A program made the position numbers and the translations under genes. The notes under the pieces were generated by a model, which made no database searches, was not told where the DNA came from, and worked only from the letters and a program-made list of their open reading frames with translations. Of a DNA stretch of 32,181 nucleotides, positions 15,912 to 23,692 are shown piece by piece; within the stretch, counting starts at the first letter, position 1; each line of letters opens with the position of its first letter. The stretch covers positions 1-32,181 of the forward strand of contig CAYNYF010000048.1 in NCBI GenBank assembly GCA_964401385.1, given 5' to 3'. The stretch is from CAYNYF01 sp964401385. GTDB taxonomy: Bacteria; Planctomycetota; Phycisphaerae; SM23-33.

Positions 15912-15950
15912 GGCCTAATCTCTCCTCTGACGTACAGCCCCGGCAGCGGC

Positions 15951-15956
15951 ATTATA
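15951..15956 (-). promoter_or_regulatory. TATAAT -10 box for the URO-D-like gene
   Basis: Perfect TATAAT on the minus strand followed by GCC, overlapping the TAA stop of gyrB and 40 bases before the GTG at 15911. No good -35. Confidence 0.45.
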
Positions 15957-18549
15957 CGTCCAGCAGTTTCACTTCCAGAGCGTGATCCTCGATGAATTGC
16001 CGACGCATTTCCACATCATCGCCCATGAGCACCGAGAACATTCTCTCCGCCTGTTCGGCTTCCTCGGCGCGAACGCGCAGCAGCGTTCGGCGCTTCCGGT
16101 CCATGGTGGTGTCCCAAAGCTCATCGGCGTTCATCTCGCCCAGACCCTTGAATCGCTTGATCTCCATACCGCTGCTGCCGAGCTGTCGGATGCCGTCAGT
16201 GATGCCGGCGAGGTTGTCCACCTCCAGCGTGATGTCTTCGTTGAGCAGCACGTACTTGGCCGGCTCCTTCTCGCCGGTGACGGCCTCCTCGCGAGACAGG
16301 AAGTAGTCGTCGATGCTCAGCCCCCGGTCCTTCAGCTTGGAGACGAACCTTTCAATGTCCTTCACTTCGTGGAGTTCGGCCTTTTTCTCCAGCCGCCGGC
16401 GCGGCCCGTGATTGGCCCGGTCGGAATTCTCCTTGGCGGCTTTGGCCTTACGGCTTTTGCCGGGCCGGCCGTTGCCGTTCCCGCCGTTGTGGTTGTTGCC
16501 GTTGTTGCCGGGGGCGTCTTCGGCGACGAAAGCGTCTTCGTACTTGGCGAGGGTGTCTTCAAAGTCCTTCTGTCTGTGACAGAAGATGTTCTTGCCGTCC
16601 ACCACGAGCCAATGGGTCGGTAGGCTTCCCTTCTTGCTGCGGTTGCTCATGAGCTCGGCGAAGGTCAAGCCTCTCCGCTCGACGATGCGGATCTTCTCAG
16701 CCAACTGGTGCAGGATCTCCACCAGTTCGCGGAGCTGCGCGCCTTTCACTTCGGCCAGGACCTTCGGCTTTGCCGGCGCAGCCGGACGGGAGCGCTTGCG
16801 GCTGGGCCGGGGGCGCGAATTGTCGCGGATTTGCAGGCTGGTGCCATCCAGGCCCAGGTTGGTCAGCGTCTTTCGCATGGCCTCTTCGTTGAGGACGTAT
16901 TCTTTGTGTCGTTTGCGCGTCACCAGATACAGCGGGGGCTGCGCCACGAAGATCCGGCCGCTGAGGATCAACGGCTTCATGTGCCGGTAGAAGAAGGTAA
17001 GCAGCAGCGTGCGGATGTGAGAGCCGTCCACGTCGGCGTCGGTCATAATGATGATCTTGCCGTACCGGCACTTGCTCACGTCCACCTCTTCGTTGCCGAT
17101 GCCGCAATCCAACGCCGAGGCGATGTGCTGGATTTGATCGTGGCCGAGGATCTTGTCGATGCGGGCCTTCTCGACGTTGAGGATCTTGCCGCGCAGCGGC
17201 AGTATGGCCTGCGTGGCTGCGTCGCGCCCCTGTTTGGCCGGCCCGCCGGCGGAGTCGCCCTCCACCACGAACAGCTCCGTCGAGGCGATGTCGCGGCTGC
17301 GGCAGTCGGCCAGCTTTCCTGGAAGCGACCCGCTGGACAGCGCCCCTTTTCGGCGCGTCAGGTCTCGGGCGTTGCGGGCCGCCGCGCGCGCATGCTGGGC
17401 CTGTACGCCCTTGGTGACGATCCGCCGGGCCTCCCGGGGATGCTCTTCCAGCCATGTGCCCAGGCCCTCGTTGACCGCCTGGGTGACGTACGATTCGACC
17501 TCGCTGTTGCCCAGCTTGGTCTTGGTTTGACCCTCGAATTGCGGCTCGGGGACCTTCACGGAAATGACCGCCGTCAGACCCTCGCGCAGGTCTTCGCCGG
17601 AGGGGGGCTGGTCTTTGTCCTTGACCAGCTTGGCATTGCGGGCATAGGCGTTCACAGTTCGGGTCAGAGCCGAGCGGAAGCCGGAGAGGTGGGTGCCGCC
17701 TTCAATCGTGTGGATGTTGTTGGCGAAGGTGAAGACGGTCTCGTTGTAGCCGTCGTGATATTGCAGCGCCAGTTCCAGCGCGAGCTTGGTTTCCGCGTCC
17801 TCCTTACGGATCAGGATGGGGCGGTGCACGGGCTTCTTGCCGTCGTTGAGGTGCTGCACGAATGCGATCAGTCCCTTATTGAACTGGAAGGTCTCCTCCT
17901 TATCGTTGCGCTCATCGATCAGCCGGATCCGCAGACCTTCGTTGAGGTACGCCAGTTCCCGCAGCCGCGTCGACAGGACCTCGTAGCGGAAGCTTCGGTC
18001 GGGAAAGATTTTCGAATCTGGCATGAAGCTGACCTTCGTGCCCGATCTCTTCCGCTGGCCGATCTTCTTCAGCTCCCCGTGCTTCTTGCCGCGGTGGAAC
18101 TCCATGAAATAGACGTTGCCGCCGCGGGAGACCTCGACTTCCATCCACTCCGACAGGGCGTTAACCACCGACGCGCCCACCCCGTGGAGGCCGCCGGAGA
18201 CTTTATAGCTGTCGTGATCGAACTTGCCGCCGGCGTGGAGCCGGCACATCACTACTTCCAGCGTGGAAATCTTCAACGTCGGATGGGGCCCGACGGGGAT
18301 GCCCACGCCGTCGTCGATGACCGTGCATGACTCGTCCGCGTTGACCCGCACCGTGATGTTCTGGCACCGTCCGGCCATGGCTTCGTCGACGGCGTTGTCC
18401 ACCAGTTCCCACACCAGGTGATGCAGCCCGCGCGGGGTGGTGTCGCCGATGTACATCCCGGGGCGTCTCCGCACGGCTTCCAGGCCCTCAAGGACCTTGA
18501 TCTTGCTTTCGTCGTAAACGGCTGTCTTGCCGGCCTTGTCCTTGGCCAC
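15952..18549 (-). CDS. gyrB: DNA gyrase subunit B
   Basis: An 865-residue ATPase subunit of DNA gyrase, which with GyrA introduces negative supercoils. GHKL ATPase landmarks are ELVDNAVDEAMAG, DGVGIPVG and GGLHGVGASVVNALS; the transducer follows; the TOPRIM domain has FVVEGDSAGGPAKQGRDA and IIIMTDADVDGSHIRTLLL; and the tail FKGLGEMNADELWDTTMD ... MGDDVEMRRQFIEDHALEV is GyrB-type rather than ParE-type. Between TOPRIM and tail is an insertion of about 170 residues including an Asn/Gly-rich low-complexity run (about 676-692) followed by a Lys/Arg-rich stretch; GyrBs of some other phyla also carry inserts here. The GTG at 18549 is chosen because AAGGGAG lies 8 bases upstream and the protein then begins VAKDKAGKTAVYDESKIKVL; a TTG at 18615 would add 22 unlikely residues. 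No gyrA is adjacent. Confidence 0.95.
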   Translation of the reverse strand: MAKDKAGKTAVYDESKIKVLEGLEAVRRRPGMYIGDTTPRGLHHLVWELVDNAVDEAMAGRCQNITVRVNADESCTVIDDGVGIPVGPHPTLKISTLEVVMCRLHAGGKFDHDSYKVSGGLHGVGASVVNALSEWMEVEVSRGGNVYFMEFHRGKKHGELKKIGQRKRSGTKVSFMPDSKIFPDRSFRYEVLSTRLRELAYLNEGLRIRLIDERNDKEETFQFNKGLIAFVQHLNDGKKPVHRPILIRKEDAETKLALELALQYHDGYNETVFTFANNIHTIEGGTHLSGFRSALTRTVNAYARNAKLVKDKDQPPSGEDLREGLTAVISVKVPEPQFEGQTKTKLGNSEVESYVTQAVNEGLGTWLEEHPREARRIVTKGVQAQHARAAARNARDLTRRKGALSSGSLPGKLADCRSRDIASTELFVVEGDSAGGPAKQGRDAATQAILPLRGKILNVEKARIDKILGHDQIQHIASALDCGIGNEEVDVSKCRYGKIIIMTDADVDGSHIRTLLLTFFYRHMKPLILSGRIFVAQPPLYLVTRKRHKEYVLNEEAMRKTLTNLGLDGTSLQIRDNSRPRPSRKRSRPAAPAKPKVLAEVKGAQLRELVEILHQLAEKIRIVERRGLTFAELMSNRSKKGSLPTHWLVVDGKNIFCHRQKDFEDTLAKYEDAFVAEDAPGNNGNNHNGGNGNGRPGKSRKAKAAKENSDRANHGPRRRLEKKAELHEVKDIERFVSKLKDRGLSIDDYFLSREEAVTGEKEPAKYVLLNEDITLEVDNLAGITDGIRQLGSSGMEIKRFKGLGEMNADELWDTTMDRKRRTLLRVRAEEAEQAERMFSVLMGDDVEMRRQFIEDHALEVKLLDV

Positions 18550-18905
18550 CTTGGCGCTCCCTTCGACAAGCCAATGTTGCTCTTGGGGATGCGGTCCCAA
18601 CTCGCCGAACCGCAACCAGAACTAATCCCTTCTATTTTCGCAAATTCGGCCTTTGTTATCCAGGGAAAAGGGCCTTTTGCGAGGTGTTTTTCCGGCGCGC
18701 AACCTGTTGTCATATCGGCAATTCCGGAGAAATTTCTAAAGCGATTCTGACCGCGCTCGCCCGTGAGCTGCCGCAGTCGCGCCTCGCCCGTAAATCCCAT
18801 CGACGGAGGCTCTCGCGCGCTGCTGTAAACCCGGCTCGGCTACGCCTGGCGAGCACTTTCGAAACCGCCCGGGGACGGCAAAGTAAGTTGCTCAGGACGG
18901 CGTCG
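18550..18905. other. intergenic region upstream of gyrB, no gene seen
   Basis: 356 bp between the gyrB start and the end of the TPR gene. The part at about 18620-18740 is distinctly AT-richer than its surroundings (runs such as GAAATTTCTAAAG and TCTATTTTCGCAAATT), as expected for the gyrB promoter, but I cannot pick out a credible -35/-10 pair. The rest is featureless. Confidence 0.5.
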
Positions 18906-19226
18906 CTATGTTCGTTCTGGCAGGGAGTCCAGTTGTTGCTGGAGGTAGTCGCGCGTGTGGGAGTCGCCCGAGCGGGCGGCCAGGTTCATCCCACTAGTGA
19001 ACACTTCGCGGGCCTCGTCGATCCGGCCGGCCGAACGCAGCGCCTTGCCCAGCTCCGCGTAGGCCGGCAGGTAATCCTTGTCCAACTTCAGGCATCGGCG
19101 GAACTGCTCGGCGGCCTCGTCAAATCGCTCGGCCGAGGCCAGCTCCATCCCCAGCGAGTAGGTCAGGAAAATGTCCTCGCCCTTTTCGGCCAGCATCTTC
19201 TTGATCATCTCGATGCGTTCGCTCAT
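18906..19226 (-). CDS. small TPR-repeat protein
   Basis: A 106-residue helical protein with about two tetratricopeptide repeats: FLTYSLGMELASAERFDEAA (from about residue 20) and YLPAYAELGKALRSAGRIDE, with the usual Gly/Ala and aromatic positions, then a closing helix. TPRs mediate protein-protein contacts; the partner is unknown. The ATG at 19226 is chosen over one 14 codons upstream because AGGAAGGG precedes it closely and MSERIEMIKKML is a natural start. It is divergent from the cobalamin adenosyltransferase gene. Confidence 0.8.
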   Translation of the reverse strand: MSERIEMIKKMLAEKGEDIFLTYSLGMELASAERFDEAAEQFRRCLKLDKDYLPAYAELGKALRSAGRIDEAREVFTSGMNLAARSGDSHTRDYLQQQLDSLPERT

Positions 19227-19280
19227 GCCCTTCCTCGCGCGCCTCACCGAAGTCCGCCCTCGATACATGCTCTTGGCGGA

Positions 19281-19310
19281 TTGGATACTCTCGACAGCAT
19301 TTTATACAAT
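19281..19310 (+). promoter_or_regulatory. candidate promoter for the cobalamin adenosyltransferase gene
   Basis: TTGGAT (19281-19286), 18-base spacer, TACAAT (19305-19310) followed by GCCCGG, 35 bases before the ATG. The opposite strand reads TATAAAATGC over the same bases, a possible -10 for the divergent TPR gene. Confidence 0.45.
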
Positions 19311-19344
19311 GCCCGGCAGTTAGACACCTCGAAGGAGTCCTGCC

Positions 19345-19905
19345 ATGGCCTTGTACAGCGGGGTCGGCGATGCGGGTTTCACGCGACTGCCCGGTGAAGG
19401 CGGCGCGCCGATCCGAAAAGACGATGCCCGGTGCGTGGCCCTGGGAACGGTTGACGAACTCAATGCCGCGATTGGCCTGTGTCTGGCCGAGGCCCGCCGC
19501 GCCGATCACGCTCTGATTTCCCGAGCCCTCTCGAGCATGCAGGATGAGCTGCTGGCAGTGGGGGCGGTCCTGGCCGCCGTTTGCGCCGGCCAGAAACCGC
19601 CGGCGCGGCTCGACCCGTCAGCCGCGGCGCGGATGGAGAAGGACATTGACCGGATCTTCGAGCAACTGCCGGAGTTGACGCACTTTATCCTCCCCTGCGG
19701 CTGCGAGCTGGCCAGCCGCCTTCACCTCGCGCGAACCATAGCCCGTCGGGCCGAACGCGCTGTTGCGGGCGTGCTGGCCGCCACCAGCGGCGACGATTCG
19801 GCCACGATCCTGAAATACATGAACCGCATCTCAGACCTGTTGTTCGCTCTGGCCAGATTGGCCAACCACGACGCCGGCGAGGGCGACGTTATGTGGCAGC
19901 CCTGA
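19345..19905 (+). CDS. PduO-type cob(I)yrinic acid a,c-diamide / cob(I)alamin adenosyltransferase
   Basis: A 186-residue enzyme that transfers the adenosyl group of ATP to cob(I)alamin, making adenosylcobalamin. Landmarks are the N-terminal SGVGDAGFTRLPGEGG (the T-G-x-G-D-x-G-x-T-x-L ATP-binding start, here SGVGDAGFTRL), GTVDELNAAIGL, LPCGCELASRLHLARTIARRAER (family: G-x-x-x-A-x-L-H-x-x-R-x-x-x-R-R-x-E-R) and YMNRISDLLFALAR. Length is normal for the family. The start has GAAGGAG about 9 bases upstream. It is monocistronic by position and convergent with purH. The pathway links to coenzyme B12-dependent mutases or dehydratases, none of which is in the window; the URO-D/MtaA-like proteins nearby would use methylcorrinoids, not this cofactor form. 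Confidence 0.92.
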   Translation: MALYSGVGDAGFTRLPGEGGAPIRKDDARCVALGTVDELNAAIGLCLAEARRADHALISRALSSMQDELLAVGAVLAAVCAGQKPPARLDPSAAARMEKDIDRIFEQLPELTHFILPCGCELASRLHLARTIARRAERAVAGVLAATSGDDSATILKYMNRISDLLFALARLANHDAGEGDVMWQP

Positions 19906-20111
19906 CCTCCGGGGCGAGTCGATATTCTCCCGACGACCTGGGGCACCCCGGCCGTGCACCGCGCCAGAAAGGAGGGCGGCCAACTGGGGGCGAGCAGCCC
20001 CGGTCGGCCTCTTGCCGACTGCCCCGTTATCCTTTCGTTTGGCAGACGAAGCAGAGCATGGGTTCCCGGCCGTCGCCCCCGCGGCGTGGGGCGCGGCTGG
20101 CCGCTGTGAAC

Positions 20112-21746
20112 TCAGTGGTTAAAGTGCCTCGTGCCGGTGAAGATCATCGCCAACTTCAATTCGTCGGCGCGGGCGATGACGTCGGAATCCCTCTTGGACC
20201 CGCCGGGCTCGACCACGGCCGTGGCGCCGGCCTCGACGGCCCAGTCCAGGCTGTCCCGGAAGGGGAAGAAGGCGTCTGAGGCCAGCACGCAGCCTGACGT
20301 GTCGAAATCGTCCCCGCCGCCGTAGGCCTTGGCGATCTGAGCGGCCAGGCGGGCGGAGTTCACGCGGCTCATCTGCCCGGCGCCTGCCCCCAGCAATATC
20401 CCATCCCTGGCCAGCACGATGGCATTGGACTTGACGTTCTTGCAGACGAGCCAGGCGAAGCGCAGGTCGGCCATCTCCTTCTCGGACGGCTTTCGCCTGG
20501 TGACGACCTTCCAATCGCCTTCGTTGCATCCCAGCAGGTCGCGGTCCTGGACCAGCAGCCCGCCCACGACGTACTTGAGGTACTTCTCGTCGTTGCGCTT
20601 GCCGGTCAGCGCGCCTGTTTCCAGCAGGCGCACCTCCGGCCCCCAGCCCTTGCGGGCGCGGATGGCATCGACGGCGCCGTCCTCGAAGCTGGGCGCGATG
20701 ACGATCTCGGCGTAGAAGCCGCCGGCGCCGCGGTCCTTGCCCCAGCGCTGGTAGGTCTCGACGATCGCCCGGGCGAGCCGCTTCGTCACCGGCCGGTTGA
20801 CGGCGACAATGCCGCCCATGCACGCGTTGACGTCGCCGAAGTAGGCCTTGCGGTAAGCCTCGACGAGGTCCTCGTCGATGGCGCAGCCGGCGGGATTGGC
20901 GTGCTTGATGATCGCCACGGCCGGCTCATTGAATTCCTTCACCAGCTCCAGGGCGCCGTTGGCGTCGAAGTAGTTGTTGTAGGAGATGGGTTTTCCGCCG
21001 AGGAACCTGGCGTGCCCGACGCAGGGCTCGGCCGCATCCGCGGCTGCGTAAAAGGCCGCATTCTGATGGGGGTTTTCGCCGTAACGCAGCTCGGCGGCCT
21101 TGGTATAGCTGAAGCTGATCCGATCCGGGAACTCCTCGCTGGCCTGTTTGCACAGGTATTTGCTGATGGCGGTGTCGTAGTGGGCCGTCAGCGCGAACGC
21201 CGCCCTCGCCAGCTTGCTGCGCAGCTCCTGCGAAACACAGCCGTCGTTGGCTCGCATCTCCGCCAGGACCTCGTCGTATTGCTCGTGGCTGGTGACGGCG
21301 GTGACGAACTTGTGGTTCTTGGCGGCCGCACGGACCATCGTGGGGCCGCCGATGTCGATCATCTCGACGGCGTCGGCCAAGGTGCAGCCTTCCTTGGCAA
21401 TCGCCTCTTCGAAGGGATACAACCCCACGCAGACCAGGTCGACCGGCTCGATGCCGTATTTTTCCATGTCGGCCTGGTGGGCCGGATCGTCGCGCAGGGC
21501 GAGGATGCCGCCGTGAACCTTCGGGTGAAGCGTAACCACCCGGTGCCCGAGCATCTCCGGAAAGCCGGTCCACTCCTGGACGTAGCGAACCTTTGTCCCG
21601 GTCGCCTCAATCGCCTTGGCCGTCCCGCCGGAGGAGATGATCTCCGCCCCCATCTCCGCCAACTTCCTGGCGAACTCGCCCACGCCGGCCTTGTCGAACA
21701 CGCTGATCAGCGCGCGCTGAATCTTGACTGTTGCCACCTGTTCCAT
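20112..21746 (-). CDS. purH: bifunctional AICAR transformylase / IMP cyclohydrolase
   Basis: A 544-residue enzyme for the last two steps of de novo purine synthesis: formylation of AICAR by 10-formyl-THF and ring closure to IMP. The N-terminal MGS-like cyclohydrolase domain reads RALISVFDKAGVGEFARKLAEMG, SSGGTAKAIEATG, VVTLHPKVHGGILA and VEMIDIGGPTMVRAAAKN. The transformylase domain has LRYGENPHQNAAFY (K/R-Y-G-x-N-P-H-Q), NNYFDANGALELVKEF, IIKHANPAGCA, GAGQMSRVNSARLA and DAFFPFRDSLDWA. All hallmark residues seem intact. The ATG at 21746 has only a close GGAAAGG; a GTG three codons later has better-spaced AAGGA, so the true start may be 21737. It lies 39 bp after the lipoprotein gene on the same strand and may be co-transcribed. 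Confidence 0.96.
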   Translation of the reverse strand: MEQVATVKIQRALISVFDKAGVGEFARKLAEMGAEIISSGGTAKAIEATGTKVRYVQEWTGFPEMLGHRVVTLHPKVHGGILALRDDPAHQADMEKYGIEPVDLVCVGLYPFEEAIAKEGCTLADAVEMIDIGGPTMVRAAAKNHKFVTAVTSHEQYDEVLAEMRANDGCVSQELRSKLARAAFALTAHYDTAISKYLCKQASEEFPDRISFSYTKAAELRYGENPHQNAAFYAAADAAEPCVGHARFLGGKPISYNNYFDANGALELVKEFNEPAVAIIKHANPAGCAIDEDLVEAYRKAYFGDVNACMGGIVAVNRPVTKRLARAIVETYQRWGKDRGAGGFYAEIVIAPSFEDGAVDAIRARKGWGPEVRLLETGALTGKRNDEKYLKYVVGGLLVQDRDLLGCNEGDWKVVTRRKPSEKEMADLRFAWLVCKNVKSNAIVLARDGILLGAGAGQMSRVNSARLAAQIAKAYGGGDDFDTSGCVLASDAFFPFRDSLDWAVEAGATAVVEPGGSKRDSDVIARADELKLAMIFTGTRHFNH

Positions 21747-21785
21747 CCTTTCCGTCGACCCGACGCCGGGTCGAGCGGCCCCATC

Positions 21786-23018
21786 TTAGTCCTCGAGCGC
21801 TTCGGCGTTGAGGTATCTAGTGGAGCCGGGCGTGATGCAGACGAGTTTGCCGGCACTGGTGCCCGCATAAATGACCGGCTTGATCGTGTTCGGCACAAAT
21901 AGCTCCAGTCCGGTCAGCGGAAGTCTGATCTCCACCTCGCCCAGCATTTCGGGAATCACCAGCAGGTGCCGGTCGGGCGAGACGGCGAAGACGTAGGGCT
22001 GATCTTCGTGGGCGACGCCGGCGAGGGCGCGGGTCTCGGCGGTGGCCAGCACCGCCTCCACCTCGGTCGATTCCCAGCGCTTGCGCCCGTTGGCCAGATC
22101 AATGGCGTAAAAGCGATCCTTCTCGGCCAACTGATACACGCTCCGCTGTCCCACCTGCACGGGGCGCATCAGCGGGCCTTGCGTGCGAAAGGTCCACAGC
22201 TCCTGGCCGGTGTTGAGCTCATAGGCGTAGAGCTTGTAGTCCTGGCTGGGGACGAAGCAGCCGCGCCTGTCCATCACGAACTCCGCGGTCAGCGGCCCGT
22301 CGGTCTCCTGCGTCCACAGGTGGCGGTCGTCTTCGTTCTCCGGCAGGACGGCATAGAACTTGCCATCGTGGCTGGCGACATACAGATTCCGGTCGAAGGC
22401 CACGGGCCGGGCGGAGATCATGTCGCCTGTGGCCATGGCCCACCGGCGCAGCCCGTTCCTCAGGATCAGGGCGTAGTACCATCCCTTGACCGAGCCGACG
22501 AAAAGAAGCGTCCCGTCGGAGCTGGTCGCCGTGTTGGCCGCGAACGGAAACTCGATCTTGCGAAGCAGTTCGCCGCTGTCGCGGTCAATCACCAGGGCAT
22601 ACGTCAGCGTGTTGATGACCACGACGTCGTAGGGCTGCGGGACTTTTATCTCGGGTCCTTCCGGCGAGGCGATGGGCATGGGCAGCGACACGTTGTCGGC
22701 GTGGCACGGAGCGAATATCTTCTGGGCCGGTCCGCCGACCTGGCGATCCCACTTGTACGCGCCGGTCGAGGCTTCCACGGCCACCAGTCGGCCGGTCGAG
22801 GTCAGCGCGTAGAGGTTCTCGTCCAGCCGCCAGAGCTGCTGGAGCACTTCGTCTTCCGCCAGCTTGATCTTGCTGCGCCAGTAGTACTTGAGAGATGCCT
22901 TGGCCAGCACCGAGCCGTCGACCGTGCCCACCCATTCGTCCACCGGCAAACGCGCCCGACAGCCGACCAACGGCGCCATGGCCAGTGCGATTCCAACAAG
23001 CTTGCCCGAAAGCCGCAT
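21786..23018 (-). CDS. PQQ-type beta-propeller lipoprotein
   Basis: A 410-residue exported lipoprotein. The start MRLSGKLVGIALAMAPLVGC gives a signal peptide ending in the lipobox L-V-G-C at residue 20. The rest is a series of beta-propeller blades with the W/Y-x-x-D-x-x-x-G-x-x-x-W rhythm of PQQ-like/BamB-like repeats: VAVEASTGAYKWDRQVGG, FYAVLPENEDDRHLWTQETD, LYAYELNTGQELWTFRTQG and FYAIDLANGRKRWESTE. There is no sign of a catalytic dehydrogenase domain, so a structural or scaffold role at the outer membrane is more likely than an alcohol dehydrogenase. The ATG at 23018 is chosen over an upstream in-frame start because AGGAGA lies 6 bases before it and the signal peptide follows directly. 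Confidence 0.85.
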   Translation of the reverse strand: MRLSGKLVGIALAMAPLVGCRARLPVDEWVGTVDGSVLAKASLKYYWRSKIKLAEDEVLQQLWRLDENLYALTSTGRLVAVEASTGAYKWDRQVGGPAQKIFAPCHADNVSLPMPIASPEGPEIKVPQPYDVVVINTLTYALVIDRDSGELLRKIEFPFAANTATSSDGTLLFVGSVKGWYYALILRNGLRRWAMATGDMISARPVAFDRNLYVASHDGKFYAVLPENEDDRHLWTQETDGPLTAEFVMDRRGCFVPSQDYKLYAYELNTGQELWTFRTQGPLMRPVQVGQRSVYQLAEKDRFYAIDLANGRKRWESTEVEAVLATAETRALAGVAHEDQPYVFAVSPDRHLLVIPEMLGEVEIRLPLTGLELFVPNTIKPVIYAGTSAGKLVCITPGSTRYLNAEALED

Positions 23019-23173
23019 CCGATCTCTCCTGTCAGTCGCCGGCCGCGGATTGCACCGCACCGGCCCGACGGCAGAACCGCCTCCGTCGGGACCGTCTTTC
23101 GGTCCGCGATCAGCAAGATTCAAGCGCTATCAAGAAACTCACCGGCTCCGCCTGGGGCGGCGGACAGCGGTAT

Positions 23174-23455
23174 CTATGATTCCATCTTTACGTGGTCGCT
23201 CAGATCCACGCGGTGCTGGGTTTCGAAGGCCCGTAGCCGGTCGATTCGCTCCAGGTCTTCGGTGATCCGGTTGGCCAGCTTGAAGATATAAGGCCGACCC
23301 TCCAACCGGGCTCGCAGGTCAGCCACCATGTCGTCCCAGCCGCCCTCGTACAGCTCGCGTTTGAGGACGACGAGCATGCGCTCTTCGCGGCTCAGGCGCT
23401 CAAGGAACTGGCGCACCTGGCGATCAGCGTTGACATCGCCTCCTGCGGACGTCAC
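23174..23455 (-). CDS. small hypothetical protein, helical
   Basis: A 93-residue acidic/basic helical protein (QVRQFLERLSREERMLVVLK then YEGGWDDMVADLRARL, RPYIFKLANRITEDLERIDRL). I do not recognise a family. The start is put at the GTG 23455, which has GAGGAA 6 bases upstream; an alternative TTG at 23518 sits at or next to the predicted transcription start and has no ribosome-binding site. A good promoter (TTGACG, 17 bases, TAGAGT) lies at 23527-23555. It precedes the lipoprotein gene by 155 bp on the same strand. The regular charge pattern and promoter support a real gene; function unknown. Confidence 0.65.
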   Translation of the reverse strand: MTSAGGDVNADRQVRQFLERLSREERMLVVLKRELYEGGWDDMVADLRARLEGRPYIFKLANRITEDLERIDRLRAFETQHRVDLSDHVKMES

Positions 23456-23526
23456 GGCCGCTTCCTCGGGCTTGGCTCGCGCCGCCAAAGGCCTCCGCAG
23501 GCCCCGCGGCCCTACCAAGGGCCTAT

Positions 23527-23555
23527 ACTCTAGGGATGCCCCGTGCCGGCGTCAA
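23527..23555 (-). promoter_or_regulatory. promoter for the small hypothetical gene
   Basis: TTGACG (23555-23550), 17-base spacer, TAGAGT (23532-23527). The implied transcription start is near 23519, leaving a leader of about 65 bases before the GTG at 23455. Confidence 0.5.
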
Positions 23556-23616
23556 CAAAAACCGCCTCCCCGGCCGCATCTGCCGGGGCTGGGACGCAAC
23601 ACGGCATCGTGGATGG

Positions 23617-23622
23617 TACAAT
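23617..23622 (+). promoter_or_regulatory. TACAAT -10 box (extended TGG) for the catabolic module
   Basis: TGG-TACAAT-GCCCGG, 70 bases before the ATG at 23693. No good -35, but the TGn extension is present. Confidence 0.45.
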
Positions 23623-23692
23623 GCCCGGTCGTTACACCCCGGCATCGGAATCGGCGCCGGCGAAGCTTGCCGGCCCGGCGGCAGAGGCAGAG

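Noticed and set aside
15952..18549. Type IIA subunit being topoisomerase IV ParE
   Set aside because: The MGDDVEMRRQFIEDHALEV-type tail and the TOPRIM-tail insertion fit GyrB; ParE tails differ.
19906..20111. Short Cys-x-x-Cys peptide (MLCFVCQTKG) read on minus downstream of purH
   Set aside because: Only ten codons from its ATG with no ribosome-binding site; no upstream open zinc-ribbon context that I could support.
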